Below are positions 1 through 5,552 of a stretch of 10,802 nucleotides of DNA, in pieces; the stretch's first letter is position 1; each line of letters opens with the position of its first letter. The stretch is taken from positions 1-10,802 of the forward strand of contig JBPCWO010000051.1 of the NCBI GenBank assembly GCA_051009475.1, written 5' to 3'. Position numbers and translations under genes: made by a program. This DNA is from CAXMNX01 sp051009475. Lineage in GTDB: Bacteria; Pseudomonadota; Alphaproteobacteria; Rhodobacterales; Rhodobacteraceae. The notes beneath the pieces are model-generated. The model had not been told where the DNA came from and did no database searches. It was given only the letters and a program-made list of their open reading frames with translations.

Positions 1-248
1 CCGCAAAGGGACCCAGCCGTGCAATCGAATTGGGCTATGAGCGCGCTCTGTCCGCGATATTTGATGCCAATGTCACGACATTTATCACCGCGGTAATCCT
101 TTTCGCGCTGGGTTCCGGGCCAGTCAAAGGTTTTGCGGTTACACTTGGCGTCGGGATCATCACCTCTGTTTTCACCGCGATCTACGTCACGCGGATGATG
201 ATTATCATGTGGTTCGAGCGCAAACGCCCGCGGACAATCGAGGTTTGA
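1..248 (+). CDS. secD: SecD, C-terminal end (5' truncated by window edge)
   Basis: This is the C-terminal part of protein translocase subunit SecD, an RND-like inner membrane protein that works with SecF and YajC to help the Sec translocon move proteins into the periplasm using the proton motive force. The reading frame is open from the first base (codons in phase with position 3) to a TGA at 246-248, so the start lies outside the window. About 80 residues are visible. They contain the DANVTT motif followed by a hydrophobic helix, then the GSGPVKGFAVTL segment and a last membrane helix ending in a basic tail (FERKRP), all typical of the SecD C-terminus. secF starts 4 bases after the stop, the usual secDF arrangement. 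Seen: the motifs and adjacency. Known: their role. Confidence is high. Confidence 0.96.
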   Translation, partial: AKGPSRAIELGYERALSAIFDANVTTFITAVILFALGSGPVKGFAVTLGVGIITSVFTAIYVTRMMIIMWFERKRPRTIEV

Positions 249-252
249 TATT

Positions 253-1230
253 ATGCGCCTAAGACTTGTACCGCAGGAAACGAATTTCGATTTCTTCCAC
301 TACCGCAAGATCACAATGGGCGCGTCGATCACCGCGGTGATTGCCTCAGTTCTGCTGTGGCTCTTTGTTGGGTTGAACTTCGGCATAGATTTTCGGGGCG
401 GCACAACGATCCGAACCGAAGCCGCCCAGCCAGTAGATGTAGCGGCCTACAGGTCCGCGGTTGAACCTCTCGACCTCGGCGATGTTTCGATTTCAGAGGT
501 GTTTGATCCGACGTTTGGGTCGGAAAAAAACGTTTCGATGATCCGAATTCAAGCACAGGAAGGTCAAGAAAGCGTCGCGGGAAATGTCATTGGGCAGGTC
601 TTGGAAGCACTTCAAGCAGTCGACTCAAGCCTGACCTTTACTTCTGTTGAATCCGTTGGCCCAAAGGTATCCGGCGAATTGATTAAAACAGCGATTTTTG
701 CTGTCGCAGCTGCCCTTGCGGCAATTCTGATTTACATCTGGCTTCGGTTCGAGTGGCAGTTTTCTGTTGGCGCAGTGGCGGCGCTTTTTCATGATGTCGT
801 TGTAACCATTGGCATTTTCAGCTTGCTTCAAATCAGATTTGATCTGGCGACCATCGCGGCACTTCTAACGATTGTCGGATATTCGATTAACGACACTGTT
901 GTTATCTTTGACCGGCTCCGCGAGAATCTTCGGAAATTCAAAACCACGCCCCTAAAGGACGTGATGAACAAATCGGTAAACGAAACGCTAAGTCGGACAC
1001 TGATGACCAGCGGCACGACGCTCCTGGCTCTGATCGCGCTTCTCGTTCTGGGCGGCGATGTAATACGCGGGTTTGTGTTCGCGATAACCTGGGGAGTGAT
1101 CGTCGGAACATACTCCTCGGTTTATGTCGCAAAAAATGTTGTCCTGGCGCTAGGCGTAAAACGCGATTGGTCAAAGCCCTCCGATGGTGGTGGTGGCGCG
1201 GGGACGCAATTCGCAAGCATCGATGGATGA
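253..1230 (+). CDS. secF: Protein translocase subunit SecF
   Basis: SecF partners SecD in the inner membrane to support Sec-dependent protein export. The 325-residue length fits the family. Visible features in order: a short cytoplasmic N-terminus; a first membrane helix at about 22-42; the SecF hallmark GIDFRGGT at 44-51; a periplasmic domain to about residue 140 ending in VGPKVSGEL; then further membrane helices with the hallmark VGYSINDTVVIFDRLREN at 208-225 and the NETLSRTLMTSGTTLLA segment at about 243-259. The C-terminus has a Gly-rich run (311-316) and looks unstructured. The ATG at 253 is 4 bases after the secD stop, with GAGG about 10 bases upstream. Its stop codon overlaps the preferred start of the next gene by 8 bases. 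Probable cotranscription with secD and the ccm genes is inferred from spacing. Confidence 0.97.
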   Translation: MRLRLVPQETNFDFFHYRKITMGASITAVIASVLLWLFVGLNFGIDFRGGTTIRTEAAQPVDVAAYRSAVEPLDLGDVSISEVFDPTFGSEKNVSMIRIQAQEGQESVAGNVIGQVLEALQAVDSSLTFTSVESVGPKVSGELIKTAIFAVAAALAAILIYIWLRFEWQFSVGAVAALFHDVVVTIGIFSLLQIRFDLATIAALLTIVGYSINDTVVIFDRLRENLRKFKTTPLKDVMNKSVNETLSRTLMTSGTTLLALIALLVLGGDVIRGFVFAITWGVIVGTYSSVYVAKNVVLALGVKRDWSKPSDGGGGAGTQFASIDG

Positions 1231-1975
1231 GGCACTAACCTCGGCACTTGGAACTTCGGGTCTCTGGTTTCTTGCTTTAGGTGCATTTCTGGCCGGAGTT
1301 GTTCGGGGATTCACCGGATTTGGGACCGCCCTCGTGTACTTGCCGGTCGCGGCACAGATTCTGGGGCCGTTCGAAGCTTTGACGACCATGATTGTCAAAG
1401 ATCTTGTTGCTCCGCTCATACATGTTCCGCGGGCCCTTCGCGACGGACATCCAGCCGACGTTGTGCGGCTCGCCGTTGGTGCGTTGTTTGCTGTGCCGCT
1501 GGGCGTTTGGATCCTGACAAAGGTCGATCCAAGTATATTTCGCTGGGGGATTTCACTTGTCGCGCTGGCCTTGCTTTTTATTTTGATCACTGGCGTGCGG
1601 TATCGCGGAACACTGACCAAGCCTTTAGTTTTTGCCACCGGCGCTATGGGCGGGTTCTTGGCTGGCTGCGTGGGATTGCCGGGGCCGCCGATTATTTTGC
1701 TTTACATGGCTTCGTCATTGCCGGTTCAAGCGATCCGCGCAAATACTACGCTCTATCTAATTCTTGCCGACGTAATTCTGTTGGCGGCTTTGTGGTGGAA
1801 CCATTTGCTGGTCGTCTCTGCACTTGCGCTTGGTGCTCTGATGATCTTCCCTTATCTGTTAGGAAACTGGCTTGGAGCGTTCTTGTTCAGACCAGAGGCA
1901 GAGCGGATATACAGGATCGTCGCCTATGCGATTATTGCAGGATCGGCCATACTTGGTTTGCCAGTCTGGGATTGA
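1223..1975 (+). CDS. TauE/SafE (TSUP) family membrane permease
   Basis: A predicted polytopic inner-membrane protein of the TauE/SafE (TSUP, COG0730) family, whose members export or import sulfite, sulfoacetate and other small anions. About 250 residues, near the family norm. The internal duplication typical of the family is visible: a first GAFLAGVVRGFTGFGTALV-like repeat near the N-terminus (about 19-37) and a second GAMGGFLAGCVGLPGPP repeat near 139-155, each followed by hydrophobic helices. I chose ATG 1223 because membrane sequence begins soon after it. An in-frame ATG at 1184 would add 13 polar residues and overlap secF by 47 bases. With 1223 the overlap with the secF stop is 8 bases, suggesting translational coupling. 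The substrate cannot be read from sequence. Its position between secF and the ccm cluster hints at shared expression rather than a shared pathway, although a link to sulfur or thiol chemistry cannot be excluded. Confidence 0.88.
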   Translation: MDEALTSALGTSGLWFLALGAFLAGVVRGFTGFGTALVYLPVAAQILGPFEALTTMIVKDLVAPLIHVPRALRDGHPADVVRLAVGALFAVPLGVWILTKVDPSIFRWGISLVALALLFILITGVRYRGTLTKPLVFATGAMGGFLAGCVGLPGPPIILLYMASSLPVQAIRANTTLYLILADVILLAALWWNHLLVVSALALGALMIFPYLLGNWLGAFLFRPEAERIYRIVAYAIIAGSAILGLPVWD

Positions 1976-1987
1976 ACGGAAATACCT

Positions 1988-2344
1988 ATGCGCCTGAACG
2001 AGGTTGAATTTACCGAGGCACTGCCCGTTGAAGGTTACGGTCCGGGCTTTTTTCGTCTGGGCGGTCGGGTGTATGAAGCGCCATTGGTGGTGCTTCCGAC
2101 TGGTGTGGACGTGTGGTCAGGATTAGAGGACACGGAACCGCTAATTGAGTCTGCCAATTCGATTGACTTGTTGATTGTCGGCACCGGGGCGGAAATAGAA
2201 AATATTCCAGCGGCATTTCGTGAAACTCTCGAAAATGCTGGAATTGGCGTCGAAAATATGGCGAGTCCGCAGGCTTGCCGAACATACAACGTACTCTTGG
2301 GCGAAGGGCGACGGGTGGCATTGGCGGTCTTGCCGGTAACCTAA
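1988..2344 (+). CDS. Mth938-like / NDUFAF3-family (DUF498) protein
   Basis: A 118-residue soluble protein of the Mth938-like domain family (DUF498, COG3737), which includes the mitochondrial complex I assembly factor NDUFAF3 and human AAMDC. Visible family features: a central DVW segment at 41-43, a beta strand ending in the glycine turn LLIVGTGAE at 61-69, a GIGVENM strand at 85-91, and the C-terminal signature ACRTYNVLLGEGRR at 96-109 followed by a hydrophobic strand ending in LP. There is no signal peptide or membrane segment, so it is probably cytoplasmic. The gene starts 12 bases after the TSUP stop. Family members sit next to secDF in many alphaproteobacteria, which has been used to suggest a role in membrane protein or complex I assembly; the biochemical activity is not known. 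ATG 1988 is the only sensible start. Confidence 0.9.
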   Translation: MRLNEVEFTEALPVEGYGPGFFRLGGRVYEAPLVVLPTGVDVWSGLEDTEPLIESANSIDLLIVGTGAEIENIPAAFRETLENAGIGVENMASPQACRTYNVLLGEGRRVALAVLPVT

Positions 2345-2448
2345 TCGACAAAAGTGGATCGCTGCTATTCTGTTGAAATTTGGGCCGTATTCGCCAGGTC
2401 ATCGAAAACCGCTTGCGGCGATGTGGCTTTGCGGCGAACAGTGAATGC
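2345..2448 (+). other. Spacer before ccmA
   Basis: This 104-base gap is the longest within the sec-ccm block. The ccmA frame is open back to a TTG at 2380, but the extra 23 residues (rich in Arg) do not resemble a CcmA N-terminus. A small CCGC-TT-GCGG hairpin is present just upstream of ccmA. It may contain a ccmA promoter, but I see no convincing -35/-10 pair. Confidence 0.35.
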
Positions 2449-3072
2449 ATGACGACGGCGTTGCTGAATGTAACAGATTTGATGTGCAGTCGCGGTGGTC
2501 TGACTGTGTTTGAAGGCGTCCATCTGACTGTCAGGCCTGGCCAATTGGTTGTTCTCCGCGGGCCAAATGGTTCAGGCAAGACAACGCTGCTAAGGACGTT
2601 GGCTGGGCTACAAGAACCCGATCGCGGGCAAGTTGATTGCGAGCCGGAAAGTATCGCCTACGCCTCCCACGCTGACGGACTCAAGGCCACACTCACAGTT
2701 GAAGAGAATTTGCAGTTCTGGGCTGAGTTGTTCGGCGCCAGGTCAATTGAACATGCTGTACAATCCCTTGATCTTAAGGAATTACTCCCGCGCCAGGCTA
2801 GGGCGCTATCTGCGGGTCAGAAACGTCGGGTTGGGCTGGCGCGGATTTTGGTTACTGAACGGCCGATTTGGGCGATGGACGAACCGACAGTGTCGCTCGA
2901 CGAAGCCTCGGTTGTCCTTTTTGCGACTGTTCTCGAAAAGCACTTGGCGTCAGGCGGCGGCGCTGTGATTGCCACTCACGCCGACTTTGGCCAGCAAGGT
3001 GAAACAATTGATATCTCCAAATACCGTCCATCTAGGTCCACGACGGGCGCTTTCGACGAGGCAATCGGATGA
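2449..3072 (+). CDS. ccmA: Haem ABC exporter ATP-binding protein CcmA
   Basis: CcmA is the ATPase of the CcmABCD complex. Its ATP hydrolysis drives release of the haem-loaded chaperone CcmE during cytochrome c maturation. It acts on the cytoplasmic face of the inner membrane. 207 residues, the usual CcmA size. Motifs in order: Walker A GPNGSGKT at 38-45; the CcmA-type SHADGLKATLT...ENL segment at 73-88; ABC signature LSAGQ at 120-124; Walker B with catalytic Glu in WAMDEP at 141-146; and the switch His in IATHADF at 177. All catalytic residues are intact. I chose ATG 2449 because it gives the normal N-terminus; the frame is open further upstream only with a TTG start. No strong Shine-Dalgarno sequence is seen. 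Its TGA overlaps the ccmB ATG (ATGA), consistent with translational coupling. Confidence 0.96.
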   Translation: MTTALLNVTDLMCSRGGLTVFEGVHLTVRPGQLVVLRGPNGSGKTTLLRTLAGLQEPDRGQVDCEPESIAYASHADGLKATLTVEENLQFWAELFGARSIEHAVQSLDLKELLPRQARALSAGQKRRVGLARILVTERPIWAMDEPTVSLDEASVVLFATVLEKHLASGGGAVIATHADFGQQGETIDISKYRPSRSTTGAFDEAIG

Positions 3073-3725
3073 TCGGCTTGTTAAAGCGCGATCTGCGGCT
3101 TGCAGTTCGCGCTGGCGGCGGCTTTGGATTGGCATTGGCATTCTTTCTGATTGTTACAGTGTTGGTACCTTTCGGCGTCGGCCCCGAGGGATCGAAACTC
3201 GCGTTAATTGCTCCTGGGATATTGTGGGTGGCAGCATTGTTGTCTTGTCTTCTGTCACTTGACCGAGTTCTGGCAACGGATTGGGAAGACGGATCGTTGG
3301 AGTTATTGGCGACGTCTCCGATTCCTCTCGAAGCCCTGGTAACGGTGAAGGCATTTGCGCACTGGCTGACGACCGGTCTGCCTCTTACGATTGCTGCGCC
3401 GGTATTTGCTGTCCTATTAAACCTTCCGGGTCCCGGATATCCGTGGCTGGTTGCGTCCTTGGCGATTGGCTCGCCTGCGCTGAGCATGATTGGAACATTT
3501 GGTGCAACTCTGACGGTGGGCCTAAAACGTGGCGGTCTGTTACTGTCATTGCTTGTTCTGCCTCTTTATGTGCCAACTCTGATTTTTGGTGCAGAAACAA
3601 TTCGTCGCGGGGTCGAAGGATTGGCGGCAGGCACACCACTGATGCTACTTGCTGGTATTTCTGCTGGCGCAATTGCCGTGTTGCCGTTTGCTGGCGCAGC
3701 GGCACTCCGCGTCAATCTGCGCTAA
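3069..3725 (+). CDS. ccmB: Haem exporter membrane protein CcmB
   Basis: CcmB is a membrane subunit of the CcmABCD ABC complex that pairs with CcmA. 218 residues, close to the family norm of about 220. Seen: a basic amphipathic N-terminus (LLKRDLRLAVR), a first helix to about residue 34, then the family hallmark FGVGPE at 35-40 followed by APGILWVAALL and LSLDRVLATDWEDGSLELL (63-80). About five more hydrophobic segments follow to the C-terminus. The start codon overlaps the ccmA stop by 4 bases. The stop at 3723-3725 is followed by a 55-base gap before ccmC, the widest spacing within ccmA-ccmG. Nothing is truncated. Confidence 0.95.
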   Translation: MIGLLKRDLRLAVRAGGGFGLALAFFLIVTVLVPFGVGPEGSKLALIAPGILWVAALLSCLLSLDRVLATDWEDGSLELLATSPIPLEALVTVKAFAHWLTTGLPLTIAAPVFAVLLNLPGPGYPWLVASLAIGSPALSMIGTFGATLTVGLKRGGLLLSLLVLPLYVPTLIFGAETIRRGVEGLAAGTPLMLLAGISAGAIAVLPFAGAAALRVNLR

Positions 3726-3780
3726 CAAGCCCACGTTGTCGTGTCTTGTGAGACTTAAGGGTCAGGGATAACTACAGAAC

Positions 3781-4509
3781 ATGTCGCTTTGGGAATACGC
3801 AAATCCTCGCCGCTTTATGGCCATAACCAACCGCGTTGTAGGGCCCGCGTTTTTGCTTGCTGGAATTGCGTTGAGCGTCGGATTGATATGGGGTTTTTTC
3901 TTTACACCCGATGACTTTCGTCAGGGTTCGACAGTCAAAATCATCTACTTGCACGTTCCTTCCGCGATGATGGCGATCAATATCTGGGTGATGATGTTGG
4001 TAACGTCATTAGTCTGGCTAGTCAGACGCCATCACGTCAGTGCGTTGGCCGCAAAAGCCGCAGCACCTGTTGGGGCAACGATGACGGTAATGGCGCTTCT
4101 TACCGGCGCAATTTGGGGCCAGCCTATGTGGGGGACATTCTGGGCCTGGGATCCGCGGCTGACATCGTTTCTAATCTTGTTTCTGTTCTATCTTGGCTAC
4201 ATCGCGCTGTGGTCATCTGTTGAAGATCCTGACACGGCGGCTGATCTAACAAGCGTGCTTTGTCTGGTTGGATCGGTATTTGCACTTCTTTCCCGCTATG
4301 CAGTTAATTTTTGGAACCAGGGTTTGCATCAGGGCGCGACGCTGTCGTTAGACCGGGAAGAAAATATATCCAACGTTTTTTGGCTGCCGCTGCTCTTATG
4401 TATTGCTGGTTTTGTCCTTTTATTTGTCGCGCTGGTCCTGATGCGGACACGAACTGAGATCCGCCGTCGCCGGGTTCATGCGATAACAATTCGCGAGCGT
4501 GCCGCGTAA
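3781..4509 (+). CDS. ccmC: Haem transporter/handling protein CcmC
   Basis: CcmC is an inner-membrane haem-handling protein that, with CcmD, delivers haem to the chaperone CcmE. 242 residues with about six membrane helices. The tryptophan-rich WWD-type motif is present (WGQPMWGTFWAWDP, 112-125), and the two conserved periplasmic His residues that ligate haem in characterised CcmC proteins are visible at His58 (IYLHVPSA) and His183 (NQGLHQGA). The N-terminus MSLWEYANPRRF and the basic C-terminal tail are typical of alphaproteobacterial CcmC. The ATG at 3781 has an AGGGATAA stretch about 10-17 bases upstream that could be a weak ribosome binding site. The TAA stop shares its last base with the ccmD ATG (TAATG), so the two are probably translationally coupled. 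Confidence 0.96.
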   Translation: MSLWEYANPRRFMAITNRVVGPAFLLAGIALSVGLIWGFFFTPDDFRQGSTVKIIYLHVPSAMMAINIWVMMLVTSLVWLVRRHHVSALAAKAAAPVGATMTVMALLTGAIWGQPMWGTFWAWDPRLTSFLILFLFYLGYIALWSSVEDPDTAADLTSVLCLVGSVFALLSRYAVNFWNQGLHQGATLSLDREENISNVFWLPLLLCIAGFVLLFVALVLMRTRTEIRRRRVHAITIRERAA

Positions 4510-4661
4510 TGCCGGACCTTGGGAAATACGCAGTCGAAGTCGGACTTGCCTATGTCATCTCGCTGGCCTTGTTGCTGGGTGTCGTTTGGATAAGTGCTGT
4601 GCAGTCGCGAAATGCAAAACGCGACCTGGATCGGGCAGAGGACCGCTGGAGTAATGATTAG
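4509..4661 (+). CDS. ccmD: Haem exporter small subunit CcmD
   Basis: CcmD is a very small membrane protein that bridges CcmA, CcmB, CcmC and CcmE and is needed for release of haem-loaded CcmE. The ORF codes for 50 residues, in the range for CcmD. It has an N-terminal MPDLGKYA stretch, one membrane helix at about 11-31 (VGLAYVISLALLLGVVWISA), then the highly charged tail NAKRDLDRAEDRW typical of the family. It starts inside the ccmC stop (TAATG) and ends at a TAG at 4659-4661 that overlaps the ccmG start by 8 bases. Length, topology and position between ccmC and ccmG together make the call firm, although sequence conservation in this family is low. Confidence 0.93.
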   Translation: MPDLGKYAVEVGLAYVISLALLLGVVWISAVQSRNAKRDLDRAEDRWSND

Positions 4662-5193
4662 AATTCCACCGTTGGCGGTCCTGCCACCTATCGCTTTTGC
4701 CGCGATTGCAGGCTTGTTTCTGTCAGGTATGTTTCGCGATGATCCCGACTCGCTGCCGTCGGCGTTTGTGGGGCAAAGTGCGCCGCGAGTATCTGTCGAG
4801 CCACTTTCAGGCCTGATTCCATTTTCTGATGAACTGCTACGCGTATCCGGCCCGAAGCTGATCAACTTTTGGGCAAGTTGGTGTGCGCCTTGTCGAGTCG
4901 AACATCCACAATTGATGACGCTCGAAGCGGAAGGACTGGAGATTTACGGGGTTAATTACAAAGATGATCCCGAGAGGGCGCAGAAATTTCTAAATAGATT
5001 TGGCGATCCATACGAAGGCGTAGGCGCAGACCCGGAAGGACGAATGGCGCTTGACTGGGGTGTTTACGGCGTCCCGGAAACGTTTGTCGTTGACGGGAAC
5101 GGCAAAGTAATTTTCCGGTTCGCCGGACCGGTTACAGATGTCATTCTAAAGAAGCGAATACGTCCGGCACTTGCCGAAGCATTAGCCGAATAA
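4654..5193 (+). CDS. ccmG: Thiol:disulfide interchange protein CcmG (DsbE family)
   Basis: CcmG (DsbE; HelX in Rhodobacter) is a membrane-anchored periplasmic thioredoxin-like protein that takes part in reduction of apocytochrome c cysteines before haem attachment. 179 residues: an N-terminal membrane anchor at about 7-26, then a thioredoxin fold with the active site WCAPC (Cys77, Cys80), the GVNYKD strand at 99-104 characteristic of CcmG, and the cis-proline loop GVYGVPETF (Pro141). I chose ATG 4654, which overlaps the ccmD stop by 8 bases, because it gives a normal short N-terminus before the anchor. The frame is open upstream to 4594, but that would overlap most of ccmD. GGAG lies just upstream of the ATG. 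It is the last gene of the visible sec-ccm block. Confidence 0.95.
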   Translation: MIRIPPLAVLPPIAFAAIAGLFLSGMFRDDPDSLPSAFVGQSAPRVSVEPLSGLIPFSDELLRVSGPKLINFWASWCAPCRVEHPQLMTLEAEGLEIYGVNYKDDPERAQKFLNRFGDPYEGVGADPEGRMALDWGVYGVPETFVVDGNGKVIFRFAGPVTDVILKKRIRPALAEALAE

Positions 5194-5301
5194 CCAGATT
5201 CCCATCATCAAAAGAAGTGCTACGCCCTCGATAGGTGGAACTGTTGTTGGAAACGCCCGGGCAAATGCCCGCAGCCGATCACTCGCGAGATCGATACTCA
5301 T
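5182..5301 (-). CDS. Putative 39-residue small membrane protein
   Basis: A short minus-strand ORF starting at ATG 5301 and ending at TAA 5184-5182, convergent with ccmG and overlapping its last codons. It encodes 39 residues: a polar and basic first half (MSIDLASDRLRAFARAF), a TTVPP turn, then a hydrophobic stretch GVALLLMMGIWLFG reaching the C-terminus that could form a tail anchor or short membrane helix. A GGGGG run sits about 8 bases upstream of the ATG and would serve as ribosome binding site. An in-frame stop lies about 54 bases upstream, and there is no alternative start between. I do not recognise the family. Arguments for: good start context, amphipathic-then-hydrophobic layout, no other gene in the gap. 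Against: short length means a chance ORF is possible. Confidence 0.45.
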   Translation of the reverse strand: MSIDLASDRLRAFARAFPTTVPPIEGVALLLMMGIWLFG

Positions 5302-5397
5302 TACATAACCCCCGAAACTCGAACGCCGTTTTATCGCCTTGATTGTGCCTCTTTACGAGGAAACAGAGCGTTTACGGGGTAGTTTGTTGCCAAATGA

Positions 5398-5429
5398 GCC
5401 ATAATACGCCGCGTATGCGGTTATTAGGC
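5398..5429. terminator. Imperfect hairpin, possible terminator
   Basis: The arms GCC..TAATA..CCGC and GCGG..TATTA.GGC pair around a GTAT loop, with small bulges (5398-5412 with 5417-5429). It lies about 125 bases beyond the acnA stop. There is no clear T-run on either side, so this could be an attenuated terminator or a structured RNA end. Confidence 0.25.
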
Positions 5430-5479
5430 TAGCAAGTGGATTTAAAAACTACATAAGGTCTGGCGAAAAGACAGGTATT

Positions 5480-5495
5480 GGCCAAGGACTTGGCC
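5480..5495. terminator. GGCCAAG/CTTGGCC inverted repeat, possible terminator
   Basis: Perfect 7-base arms separated by GA (stem of 6 with a GGAC loop in practice). On the plus strand it is followed by TTAATTTA; on the minus strand, downstream of acnA, by a less T-rich AATACCTGTCTTTT. It could end transcripts from either side. Without a strong U tract the call is weak. Confidence 0.3.
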
Positions 5496-5552
5496 TTAAT
5501 TTAGGCACCCGAGGCACTGTCGAAACGCATCAAGTCTAGCGAAAAATTGAAG

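Larger units (their letters stand above)
5302..5552. other. Intergenic region between acnA and ccmG, no recognised gene
   Basis: About 250 bases without a supported gene. It contains an imperfect hairpin at 5398-5429 and a near-perfect inverted repeat at 5480-5495. A 12-base direct repeat GTCT(G/A)GCGAAAA occurs at 5458-5469 and 5534-5545. It must hold the acnA transcript end and, if the 39-residue ORF is real, perhaps its promoter. Confidence 0.5.

Noticed and set aside
1507..2007. 166-codon plus-strand ORF in another frame of the TSUP gene
   Set aside because: It is rich in Cys, Trp and Arg as expected of an off-frame reading of a hydrophobic gene; the TSUP frame explains the region.
2380..2448. 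23-residue N-terminal extension of CcmA from a TTG
   Set aside because: CcmA homologues start at the MTTALLNV position, and the extension looks like translated spacer.
2010..2579. 189-codon minus-strand ORF opposite the Mth938-like gene and ccmA
   Set aside because: It is Arg- and Pro-rich, lies antisense to two well-supported genes and resembles no family; it is a shadow frame.
5258..5271. CGGGC-AAAT-GCCCG hairpin as a ccmG terminator
   Set aside because: The 5-bp stem has no following T-run and lies inside the putative 39-residue ORF; too weak to call.
5458..5545. Direct repeat GTCT(G/A)GCGAAAA as part of an array or origin
   Set aside because: Only two copies with one mismatch, no regular spacing and no further copies seen.
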